From Pedobacter sp. ok626 (lineage in GTDB: Bacteria; Bacteroidota; Bacteroidia; Sphingobacteriales; Sphingobacteriaceae): a DNA stretch of 64,000 nucleotides. This document shows positions 1 through 7,220 of the stretch, one piece after another. The notes below the pieces were generated by a model. The model did not search any database, was not told where the DNA came from, and worked only from the letters and a program-made list of their open reading frames with translations. The stretch's first letter is position 1; the number at the start of each line of letters is the position of its first letter. The stretch is from contig NZ_FNEX01000003.1 in assembly GCF_900100435.1 (NCBI RefSeq), positions 372,001-436,000 on the forward strand, read 5' to 3'. The translations under genes were made by a program, and so were the position numbers.

Positions 1-1096
1 CGCCAACAAACCAATCGGGTATTGTTACCGGCAGATCGCGCTGATATAAATTATAATTACCAACGGCAAAAATATTAGGGAGCGCAAATGATTTACTGAT
101 CTTCTCTGCGGTTTTAGCATACGAAATTTTACTTCCGGCCAGTTGATAGATTGGGTTATCTGTCCAAAAATCTCCCTGAGGCAAAACCGGATTAACGGTT
201 ACATATTTTAAAGTATCTGTAATCACCACATTAGAATCCAAACCAACACCAAGCAGCTTATTCAACTCCACATGGGCATTTTGTTTATCTAGCTTAATGC
301 TGTTAAAACGCGCGTTTGCCTGCATCAGGACTACATTGGTCCAGCTTTTTTGATAAGGCGGCAATATTTGATTCTTAACCAGCTCTTCCGCGTAGTTTTT
401 ATTCTTTTCCAGGGCATTAACAATCAGCTGTTGGTTATTTAAAACCGTATTCAGGTATAATATACGCATGTATTGCAGGGAAATTAAAAAATCGACTTCC
501 TTGCTGACCAGATTTACATTGATACTTGCTGTGTTTACTAAAGACTGGGCCAGATTTGTGGCTGCATCTAGTTTATTGCCTAAAAAAATGGGCTGCCTTA
601 TCCCTAAGCCTGCAACAAAATAAGATTGCTTACTCAATTCAGGATTGTAATCAGGATAAATAGCGCCAATGATGTTCTTTGAAGTATTGAAAATCCTATC
701 CTGAGCAGCTTGAGAAAGGTTGTTGCCCGTAATCTCCTTAAATACCTCATTAGCCGCATTTACACTTTGCGACGATGATCCATTAACCACACCATCCTTA
801 ACGGTTTGCAGATTGATGGTAAGTGGGCTACTCAAATAGGTATAACTGGATAATAAATCAACTTTAGGTAGGTAGCTCTTTTTCTCGGCCTGTAAATTAT
901 ACTGACCAGATAACAAAGCCGATCGGGCCTGCCTAATGGTCATATTGTGCTGAACAGCCAGGTCAAAACAATTCTGCAAGCTTGTTGATTGGGCATTCAA
1001 ATTCAAACAAAAAAAAGATAAGGAGCAAAATAATAAGCAAGCCAAAAGATTACCTTGTTTTTTTGCAATAAGATCAATAGGTAAAGTTTTAATCAT
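1..1096 (-). CDS. TolC-like outer-membrane efflux protein, 3' end outside the window
   Basis: This leftward reading frame begins at an ATG at 1096 and stays open to the window edge, so about 365 N-terminal residues are visible. They open with a signal peptide (hydrophobic stretch LLACLLFCSLSFFCLNLNA, cleavage near AQS). The next part reads LQNCFDLAVQHNMTIRQA, the typical start of the first helical repeat of an outer membrane efflux protein. Later it has IRQPIFLGNK and long alternating helical stretches as in TolC. Such proteins form the outer-membrane channel of tripartite efflux pumps or type I secretion. The partner pump and adaptor are not in the window and probably lie to the left. The family call is firm; the substrate is unknown. 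Confidence 0.85.
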   Translation of the reverse strand, partial: MIKTLPIDLIAKKQGNLLACLLFCSLSFFCLNLNAQSTSLQNCFDLAVQHNMTIRQARSALLSGQYNLQAEKKSYLPKVDLLSSYTYLSSPLTINLQTVKDGVVNGSSSQSVNAANEVFKEITGNNLSQAAQDRIFNTSKNIIGAIYPDYNPELSKQSYFVAGLGIRQPIFLGNKLDAATNLAQSLVNTASINVNLVSKEVDFLISLQYMRILYLNTVLNNQQLIVNALEKNKNYAEELVKNQILPPYQKSWTNVVLMQANARFNSIKLDKQNAHVELNKLLGVGLDSNVVITDTLKYVTVNPVLPQGDFWTDNPIYQLAGSKISYAKTAEKISKSFALPNIFAVGNYNLYQRDLPVTIPDWFVG

Positions 1097-1196
1097 ACGG
1101 AGCTATAAAAGATGCTGAGCAACATTAATAGCCTAACAACAATTAATTTCTGGAATGGTTTTATTATTCAGCGTCAGGTTCGCCCCTATTACAACA

Positions 1197-1322
1197 GCAC
1201 CCTCTTTGCACCCTCTTGGGAGGCTAGTCCTCACATGATACACACATTAGACACACTTCCTTCACGAAAAGGTACCTTTTTGTGGGTTTGGTGTGAAGGA
1301 GGTGTGAACAAGGTGTGAAGAA
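1197..1322. repeat. Intergenic palindrome with 11-bp direct repeats (element 1)
   Basis: Two 11-bp units (GCACCCTCTTT, then GCACCCTCTTG) stand at 1197-1218. Three further 11-bp units starting GGTGTGAA stand at 1290-1322. Between them is an inverted repeat (1252-1265 pairs with 1293-1306, 13 of 14 positions) that encloses a perfect 14-bp palindrome, AAAAGGTACCTTTT, at 1267-1280. The element lies upstream of the tolC-like gene in the gap 1097-1830, which otherwise shows no convincing gene. A 68-codon open frame across it is explained by the repeat composition. Function is unknown. Confidence 0.7.
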
Positions 1323-1657
1323 ACCAGCTTCTTGGCTATGGATGTGACAGGCTTTGATTCTACAGAATGAGGCGTCCAAAATATTGTATTTCATTTCAAT
1401 ATTTTTCTATAAAAACATTACAATAACCTTACAAGAAAATATAGTTCAATTAATTCACATTAATTATATTGCAGTAGATATAACTCTAAACAACATATAA
1501 AAACAGATAGCCAATGAAATAAAGAAACAACAATAACAGATCAAACTTCTTAAATGAGGTATTAATTTAAAGAGTCTCTACTAACAAATTTCTCACAAAT
1601 AAACGGAAGAGACGATAGATTAATGCCCATGACAAATATTGTTGTACTTTTGACGGT

Positions 1658-1745
1658 GCACTATAGCGTTATGGGCTCTATTGTAAATCCGTTCCTAAGG
1701 TCGTGAGAAGCCCGTTAGTACGGTATATAGAGCTCGCTATAGTGC
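1658..1745. repeat. 88-bp intergenic inverted repeat (element 2)
   Basis: The ends are a perfect 11-bp inverted repeat: GCACTATAGCG at 1658-1668 and CGCTATAGTGC at 1735-1745. A second, inner pair matches at 7 of 8 positions (GGCTCTAT at 1674-1681 with ATAGAGCT at 1727-1734). The result is a long imperfect hairpin, not a compact terminator. It sits 85 bp upstream of the 91-aa gene at 1831. It shares no obvious sequence with the other palindromes of this region. Function is unknown. Confidence 0.65.
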
Positions 1746-1830
1746 TCCTTCGTTTTATCGGACAAAAGGTCCTCCTATAGCTTTCTTTAGCCCCAATTGA
1801 GACTCATTTTTAAAAATAAAAAATGAGCAT

Positions 1831-2106
1831 ATGTATACACCCGACCAATTTCTACACAAAAGACCATCAGGCACCAAAGCTGAGCTTAACACGTTCGCGA
1901 AAACTAAATTAAAAGAGTTTTTTGAAACCTATCCACTTGATGACAGCCTCGAATATCTCTGGAGAATGATCCAGCAAAGTTTTTATACCAAGAGCCGCAT
2001 ATTACCTAATGCAGAACGCGCTAATCTGATCGCTTTTTACGAATATCTTCATACGATGATTCTGGCAGCTAGTATTGCTAATGACGAATTAAAAAGCCCA
2101 AGTTAA
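1831..2106 (+). CDS. Hypothetical protein, 91 aa
   Basis: A 91-codon frame starting ATG with even amino-acid composition and no signal peptide or membrane segment. It is predicted to be mostly helical, with aromatic and charged residues mixed (LEYLWRMIQQSFYTKS). I do not recognise a family. It is flanked by structured intergenic elements on both sides (1658-1745 and 2124-2254) and converges on the exported protein at 2261-3070. An ATG at 1823 is out of frame, so 1831 is the only reasonable start. Coding status is likely from composition, not proven. Confidence 0.55.
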   Translation: MYTPDQFLHKRPSGTKAELNTFAKTKLKEFFETYPLDDSLEYLWRMIQQSFYTKSRILPNAERANLIAFYEYLHTMILAASIANDELKSPS

Positions 2107-2123
2107 TCTACCTTTTCAAAGCG

Positions 2124-2254
2124 AATCTGCTACCTTAATCTCTACGGGTTTGGTACGGGTCCTGTACGGCTCCTCTACGGGTTCCCTACGGCTAAACCCG
2201 TATAGAACCCTTGGAGAAGCCGTCTAGAATATGTAGAGATTACGGTAGCAGATT
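2124..2254. repeat. 131-bp palindrome holding five 11-bp units (element 3)
   Basis: The outer arms AATCTGCTACC (2124-2134) and GGTAGCAGATT (2244-2254) pair perfectly. Inside them TAATCTCTAC (2136-2145) pairs with GTAGAGATTA (2233-2242). The loop side carries five consecutive 11-bp units at 2143-2197, each beginning TACGG(G/C)T. The element fills nearly the whole gap between two convergent genes (stops at 2106 and 2261), so it could terminate transcription from both sides. It is far larger than a normal intrinsic terminator and has no long T run. Confidence 0.75.
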
Positions 2255-2260
2255 AATACA

Positions 2261-3070
2261 TTATTCGGTTTTTATGGGAGAGTTAGACTCCGGATCAGAA
2301 ATCACCAGAATGGTCATTAGTTTTTGCACTTTCGTTAATAATATGCCTTGTTGAACTAGCACCTTACGTAGTGCTTCAATATCGGTCATATCAGCTTTTA
2401 TCGTTAGATCTATTTCGTAAGGTAAGCCAGTCATATCCAAAATGGGATCGCCATTTTGCTGATAAGACAATATTTGTTGCACAACCTTTGCCATCTTTAC
2501 CTTCTTAAAGGAAAAGCCGGCCTCATTCCCCTTTGCACTGCTCTTTGCAACTTTGCTCTTTAAATTACGAGCTGCTTGCTCCGTAATACTCATCATCCAG
2601 CAAGCCATATTCATTCGTTCTTCCTCTACCTTGTATCCGAAGTATTTCTTTAAATCACATTGCATTGCAAACTGCATATAGGCCTTATTCCGTCTTTCCT
2701 TCGGCACCTCTAGTGAGTAGTTATAAAAGCCCTTCAGCGTAGTAGAATCAGTGTTAAAAGGCTCAAAACTTGTCGATCGAAGCATCGGCCACTTATAAAC
2801 ATTTGCATATAGTTCATCCTGATCACCCCAGCGTGATTTCCCAAAATAAGCTACATTGTAAAGATCAGCCAGGCCCATTGCACCCGTTACGTACTTGCCG
2901 GTTGTCAGTCCGCTTTCGATATCATAATAATTATCCGTTGGAATTTTCCTGGTCCATTTACTGAGTTCAGATCTATAGAGAAAAGAAAGTTCATCAGTTT
3001 GTTGCGCCTTTGCACCTACCACAAGCAGTAGGCAGCTAATTAATGTAGGGAGTACGTTTTTATAGTTCAT
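2261..3070 (-). CDS. Exported hypothetical protein, 269 aa
   Basis: The protein begins with a clear signal peptide (NVLPTLISCLLLVVGAKA, cleavage before QQ), so it is secreted to the periplasm or outer surface. The mature part is rich in aromatic residues and Lys. It has no cysteine pair near the cleavage site, so it is not a lipoprotein. I do not recognise a domain. The C-terminal third (QILSYQQNGDPILDMTGLPY onward) is predicted alpha/beta. It is the downstream gene of a possible leftward pair with 3106-3654, with a 35-bp gap. Function unknown. Confidence 0.65.
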   Translation of the reverse strand: MNYKNVLPTLISCLLLVVGAKAQQTDELSFLYRSELSKWTRKIPTDNYYDIESGLTTGKYVTGAMGLADLYNVAYFGKSRWGDQDELYANVYKWPMLRSTSFEPFNTDSTTLKGFYNYSLEVPKERRNKAYMQFAMQCDLKKYFGYKVEEERMNMACWMMSITEQAARNLKSKVAKSSAKGNEAGFSFKKVKMAKVVQQILSYQQNGDPILDMTGLPYEIDLTIKADMTDIEALRKVLVQQGILLTKVQKLMTILVISDPESNSPIKTE

Positions 3071-3105
3071 ATTAGTTATAACGGGGAGATTGATTGAAAT
3101 ACGAA

Positions 3106-3654
3106 TTAAATCTTCTTTCGGATGCGAGGTCGTGACAATAATTTATTTAAGTTGAATTCTTCAGTCCAATACACTTCATACGTATGTTTCGCATAGGCCT
3201 TAAAATGAGCGATGCCATTTGCAGTGATTAGGAGTTGATGGGCTTCCTGTTGGTTCTCTGGATGCTGAAATGTGAGTTCTTCCTCCGGGCTTAAAGTAAC
3301 ATATGCCCAGTCTTCGTGGTTGGTTAAGATTTCTTTCATTAGAGCACCTTGATCCGCAGTCTTATAATAGCTTAGCGAGGCATCCCAAAAACTATGACAG
3401 CTGAAATCTTCATCAGCTTTAAATTGACTGATGGCTTCTAAGCGAGATTTAATAAGCGCTTTCCAGGACGGGGTTACGTATATGATAGCAAATTCTACAC
3501 GATCCCAATCACTACTGGTGTTGGCTCTAATTAATACATGTTCAGTTGGTTTCCTTGATCTTTTCATTTGGTAGTCCATTTTCAGGTTAATGCTGATATT
3601 AATGGAATCCGATAAAGAGGGAATATTTACAGATATGATGATCCTATTCATCAC
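3106..3654 (-). CDS. Hypothetical protein, up to 182 aa
   Basis: The frame encodes a soluble protein with many Trp, Tyr and His residues and a basic C-terminal tail (RPRIRKKI). The longest frame has an Ile/Ser-rich start. Internal ATGs at residues 26 and 30 (MDYQMKRSRKPTEHV) are plausible alternative starts, giving about 153-157 aa. No signal peptide and no recognised domain. It precedes the exported 269-aa protein by 35 bp on the same strand, so the two may be cotranscribed. No function can be assigned. Confidence 0.5.
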   Translation of the reverse strand: MMNRIIISVNIPSLSDSINISINLKMDYQMKRSRKPTEHVLIRANTSSDWDRVEFAIIYVTPSWKALIKSRLEAISQFKADEDFSCHSFWDASLSYYKTADQGALMKEILTNHEDWAYVTLSPEEELTFQHPENQQEAHQLLITANGIAHFKAYAKHTYEVYWTEEFNLNKLLSRPRIRKKI

Positions 3655-3717
3655 TTTTCTGCGTTAAGCAGAAATTATTTAACAAAAGCGTGGAGCCCTA
3701 CTTACCGCAATAGAGGC

Positions 3718-3807
3718 CCTAGGAAGCCCTGGAACGAATAAGCAAGGCCCACGTTTTTAGCGTGAGCACTTTTCACTTATCCTCTCGTTCCATCGAAATT
3801 TCCTAGG
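3718..3807. repeat. 90-bp nested inverted repeat (element 4)
   Basis: Three nested arms pair in order: CCTAGGAA (3718-3725) with TTCCTAGG (3800-3807), TGGAACGA (3730-3737) with TCGTTCCA (3785-3792), and ATAAG (3738-3742) with CTTAT (3776-3780). The left arm also contains a 10-bp near-duplication (GCCCTAGGAA, GCCCTGGAAC at 3716-3735). It lies in the 350-bp gap between the genes ending at 4005 and starting at 3654. The rest of that gap (3810-4004) is A+T-rich and shows nothing else. Confidence 0.65.
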
Positions 3808-4004
3808 TTTCTACTACGAGATTCTAAAGTGCTAAATGCTTCAAATATTTTGAAGATTCGGCAAAAATATAATATTAGCTTGTTACATACATTTTTATTT
3901 TACCAAATATACATGTATTAAACTAAATGATACGAATATTTCTAAAATATTAATTATTGTGATAATTTATCATATTTTGGATTGATTCACAAAATTTTGA
4001 TATC

Positions 4005-4352
4005 TTAAGATCTAGGCTTACTGTCAATTACGAATTGCAAATCATCCAATGTCTTAACCAAACTAAGAGCTAGTTTTTGCCTGCCTTGATTACCTATCTC
4101 TTCTAACAGAGGAATTAAATCAGTGTTGATCTCTGATTTTTTATCAGCAATCTGCCTCTCCAATCTATTTATATTATCGATTTCCGTCTGCCTATCTGAA
4201 TATTGCTGATAATTACGAATTGTAGTCGTTAGCATGCTTTTAACCAAAAAAGACCGCTGAAGCATATTTGCTTGAAGCTTCTTTTTATAATCAGCAATTT
4301 CACTTAATAATTGGGTTAGCTCGTCAAATGCCGTTGCCTCAATCTCGTACAT
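4005..4352 (-). CDS. Hypothetical coiled-coil protein, 115 aa
   Basis: The sequence is strongly helical. It has two heptad-like stretches (DELTQLLSEIADYKKKLQ near residues 10-28 and INRLERQIADKKSEINTDL near 60-78) and no signal peptide or membrane segment. No family is recognised. It is transcribed divergently from the 124-aa gene at 4469, and the 116-bp gap between them would hold both promoters. The composition makes a real gene likely. A small coiled-coil partner or adaptor is possible, but this is only inference. Confidence 0.5.
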   Translation of the reverse strand: MYEIEATAFDELTQLLSEIADYKKKLQANMLQRSFLVKSMLTTTIRNYQQYSDRQTEIDNINRLERQIADKKSEINTDLIPLLEEIGNQGRQKLALSLVKTLDDLQFVIDSKPRS

Positions 4353-4468
4353 AGTATAATAAAATTAGTTGCCGCAAACCTAAAGAATAAAAATCAAATG
4401 AATAAATAAAACACCATGTTTAATTACTAATATTTTTAGTAATTTTGTTGATGTAAATTTATATCATC

Positions 4469-4843
4469 ATGATACAATTAGCACTTGACTATAGGGATAC
4501 AGTCGATTTATTGCAGCATAAGCTGGTCAACTACATAAGGTTAAATCAGCCATTAAACAATAACATCAGGTATAAAGCAAGATTTGTTATTAATTCTGCG
4601 CAAGGTATCCTGTTTAACTTTGTCGAGTTTAGTGATGCATACAAAGCGAAATACATTAGTCCTGACTTTGAAGGATATTGTAAAAAATTTATAGAGTTTT
4701 TAAAACCTTTATTAGTGGATTTTTTACAGGAAATAAGATATGGTGGCCATACCTTCAAGGTAACCATACGATTTGGCGGCGATAAATTTGAAAAGATATT
4801 TACGGTGTTAAATAAATCACCAGAGCATGGTGGCTGGGAGTAA
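4469..4843 (+). CDS. Hypothetical protein, 124 aa
   Basis: A small soluble protein with an alternating helix/strand pattern. The C-terminal half (GGHTFKVTIRFGGDKFEKIF) looks like a beta hairpin. No signal peptide, no cysteines, no recognised domain. It is divergent from the coiled-coil gene at 4005-4352. The decayed HIT gene follows directly after its stop. Function unknown. Confidence 0.5.
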   Translation: MIQLALDYRDTVDLLQHKLVNYIRLNQPLNNNIRYKARFVINSAQGILFNFVEFSDAYKAKYISPDFEGYCKKFIEFLKPLLVDFLQEIRYGGHTFKVTIRFGGDKFEKIFTVLNKSPEHGGWE

Positions 4844-4860
4844 AATCCACTTTACAAAAT

Positions 4861-5106
4861 AATGGGCTAATTCATAAAAACATCCCTATTTCACCAGGGA
4901 ACCTACTGATTATTTCCAATATTGTTAAAGCAGATCACTTCAGTTTAACAGACGTTGAGAAAGAATACTATCTATGGTTTTAAAAAAGATATGAGCCTGA
5001 CGGCATTAATATCGGGATGAACTGCGTTGAGTCCACTGGTCGAATGGTGTTTCATTACCATTTATACTGTATTCCGGAAAAAGGAGTTGTTAATGGAGAC
5101 AATTAA
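4861..5106 (+). pseudogene. Decayed HIT-family (histidine triad) gene
   Basis: Reading the frame through one in-frame TAA at 4981-4983 gives NIPISPGNLLIIS (4879 onward). This matches the NxPxxPGHxLxIP strand of HIT hydrolases. After the stop it gives YEPDGINIGMNCVESTGRMV followed by FHYHLYCIP. That is the C-terminal HIT signature, but the third position of the HxHxH triad is Tyr. The upstream start and first third of the domain are missing. HIT proteins hydrolyse or transfer nucleotidyl groups. The stop, the truncation and the altered triad together indicate a dead gene. Sequence from 5107 to 5315 shows no gene. Confidence 0.75.
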
Positions 5107-5315
5107 TATGCTTTATTCTGATGGTAAAAGTAAAATACCGATTTTTAGCCGAATTCAATCTTACTCCATTTTTACCAATAGCAACCCGTAAACACTGATA
5201 AAATCACTTGCAAAAGGATTCAATATTCTAGCCGACCATCCATAATTCTGTTATATTTGTCAATAAACTGATAAATTTAATTGAATTATCGATAGTGCTT
5301 TAACTTTCAATTTTA

Positions 5316-6068
5316 ATGGAAATATTTGTCTCTGGAGTTGTTTATACAAAAAAAGATATTTATAGTAAATTAAATGTCCCCCAAGAAAAACAGGGAGGTA
5401 ATTGGAACACAGGATACAATAGGTACATGGACGATTTCTATCTATTTTGCAATATTGGGGTCGCTGGTAGAACAGGTCACGATTATAATAATCGTTGGGA
5501 AGGAAATAATTTACTTTGGTACGGAAAAAGTCAAACGAATGTTTCTCAGAATGTCATAAAAGATTTAATAAGTAATAATTTCAAAATCTTCATTTTTACA
5601 AGAACAAATTCAGGGAAGCCCTTCACATTTGAAGGAGAAGGTATCGCCCAAGACTACAAAGAATCAACACCCGTTGAAATTACCTGGTCTTTTAAAGGAA
5701 GACAACTTAGTAGACCCGAAACAATACCTGAAGAGATTCCTATAGAAGAGAAAACATTATGGGAAGGCAACTCTCAAAAGATCCTCGTAAACAAGTACGA
5801 ACGAAATCCACAGGCTCGAAGAGACTGCATTGAGCATTTTGGGTATTTATGTCAGATATGTAAATTCGATTTCGAAAAAGAATACGGAGAGATGGGAAAA
5901 CAGTTTATTCATGTACATCACATTACTCCTATTTCACTCGTCAAAAAAGATTACGTGATTGACCCCATAACAGATTTAATACCCGTATGTCCAAACTGTC
6001 ATGCGATAATACATAAACGAAACCCATGTCTTACAATTGCAGAGGTTAAATCTATATTCAGATACTAA
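5316..6068 (+). CDS. HNH endonuclease with DUF3427-like N-terminal domain
   Basis: Residues about 35-130 (FYLFCNIGVAGRTGHDY, LLWYGKSQTN, FKIFIFTRTNSGKPFTF) resemble the DUF3427/McrA-type DNA-reading domain. Residues about 175-250 form an HNH nuclease: a CQIC zinc knuckle, the HVHHITPIS catalytic histidines, DLIPVCPNCHAIIH with the second CxxC and final His. All expected metal ligands are present. Such proteins are type II or type IV restriction nucleases. The gene converges on the C5-methyltransferase gene with only 6 bp between stops, so it may be a companion nuclease of the defence operon. Whether it recognises modified or unmodified sites cannot be told from sequence. Confidence 0.8.
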   Translation: MEIFVSGVVYTKKDIYSKLNVPQEKQGGNWNTGYNRYMDDFYLFCNIGVAGRTGHDYNNRWEGNNLLWYGKSQTNVSQNVIKDLISNNFKIFIFTRTNSGKPFTFEGEGIAQDYKESTPVEITWSFKGRQLSRPETIPEEIPIEEKTLWEGNSQKILVNKYERNPQARRDCIEHFGYLCQICKFDFEKEYGEMGKQFIHVHHITPISLVKKDYVIDPITDLIPVCPNCHAIIHKRNPCLTIAEVKSIFRY

Positions 6069-6074
6069 AACGAA

Positions 6075-7220
6075 TCAATTTTCGCAATGATTAATATCTA
6101 ATTTCAAATTATCATTAAGGAAATCTCTAATAGACTCGGCTACCGCCTTTGCTAGAGGTACGGGAACTCCATTACCTATCATCTTGAACTTTTTAGAAAG
6201 AGAGGTACCCGTTGGCAGGATATAAGCATCGGGAACACCTTGTATCCGAAGTGCCTCCCTAACTGAAATTCTTCGATGCAAAAAAGGGTGCAAATGTACT
6301 TCATTATTCCCATAACAGGCCGTAGGACTATAACGATACCTGTGAAGCCGCTTAAAGGAAGGCCTGGTCGTTTCTCCCTCCTTGATCGCCCTCAATTTTT
6401 CGACATCTACCCGCATGTTAAAAAACTCATTAGAATTCGACAATGTCGAAATCAGCTCCTCCTCTACCAAACAACTCTGTACACATAGTTCTAGAGGAAT
6501 ATCAGCAGGCGCTTCAGGCCTTGTACCTAATTCAGAGGTAATAGGCCAGGTATATAGACATTCTGCACCAAGATAAGCCCTGTTAACAGGAAATGGAAAC
6601 CATTTCCTTCTTAGATTCCTTTTTACCAGTTTTTTTTCCAGTCGATCCTTTCGGACACCTATAAAAAACACTCGCTCTCTGGACTGGGGCACGCCAAAAT
6701 CCAGTGCATTTAACATTTGATAATCAATCAAATACTTCCGTCCAACCTTTTTAAGCAGTTTCTGCAAAAAGACCCGAGATTCTTCATTTTTGATAAGCCC
6801 TGTTACATTCTCCATTACGAAAAAAGAAGGCTTCAGCTCCATTACCTTTTCTAAGTAAATAATCGTCAACTTACCACGATCCCCATTGAAACCTTTCATT
6901 TTCCCGTTAATGGTAAAATCCTGGCAAGGAGGTCCCCCTATCATCCCAAAATGTGTAGGAAGCCCATCTGGAAAAGCTTCACGTATGATATCACAGGAGG
7001 ATACCTCAGCTATGGAGGAAGTATTGAAGATCTCCGCTTTTGCATTGTTTCCCAGAGACTTCCTCCAAGAAGTAATACCAGCAGCATGAAGTTCAGCAAA
7101 ACTTTTATCAAATTCATTACTCCATACCGTCTTAAAGCCAGCCTGCTCAAAACCCATGTCCATGAAGCCCCCACCGGAGTAAAAAGAAAGTACGGGAATG
7201 TTATTATTATGGTTGTTCAT
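6075..7220 (-). CDS. C5-cytosine DNA methyltransferase (DruM-like)
   Basis: A DNA (cytosine-5) methyltransferase with all main motifs in order: motif I FYSGGGFMDMGFE, motif IV GGPPCQDF with the catalytic Cys (residue 99), motif VI MENV (E137), motif VIII QSRERVFF, motif IX IQGVPDAY and motif X IGNGVPVPLAKA. I chose the ATG at 7220. A GTG at 7244 in the same frame would add eight residues. Either way the start overlaps the upstream nuclease gene (14 or 38 bp), so it is the last gene of a translationally coupled operon. In Druantia type II the methyltransferase DruM accompanies the helicase DruE and probably marks self DNA. The name by analogy is an inference from gene content. Confidence 0.9.
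   Translation of the reverse strand: MNNHNNNIPVLSFYSGGGFMDMGFEQAGFKTVWSNEFDKSFAELHAAGITSWRKSLGNNAKAEIFNTSSIAEVSSCDIIREAFPDGLPTHFGMIGGPPCQDFTINGKMKGFNGDRGKLTIIYLEKVMELKPSFFVMENVTGLIKNEESRVFLQKLLKKVGRKYLIDYQMLNALDFGVPQSRERVFFIGVRKDRLEKKLVKRNLRRKWFPFPVNRAYLGAECLYTWPITSELGTRPEAPADIPLELCVQSCLVEEELISTLSNSNEFFNMRVDVEKLRAIKEGETTRPSFKRLHRYRYSPTACYGNNEVHLHPFLHRRISVREALRIQGVPDAYILPTGTSLSKKFKMIGNGVPVPLAKAVAESIRDFLNDNLKLDINHCEN

Noticed and set aside
1112..1318. 68-codon plus-strand open frame
   Set aside because: It lies over the 11-bp repeats and palindromes, has no family match by eye and a composition explained by the repeats.
5316..6068. Homing endonuclease of an intron
   Set aside because: No intron or interrupted host gene surrounds it, and the N-terminal domain fits restriction nucleases.
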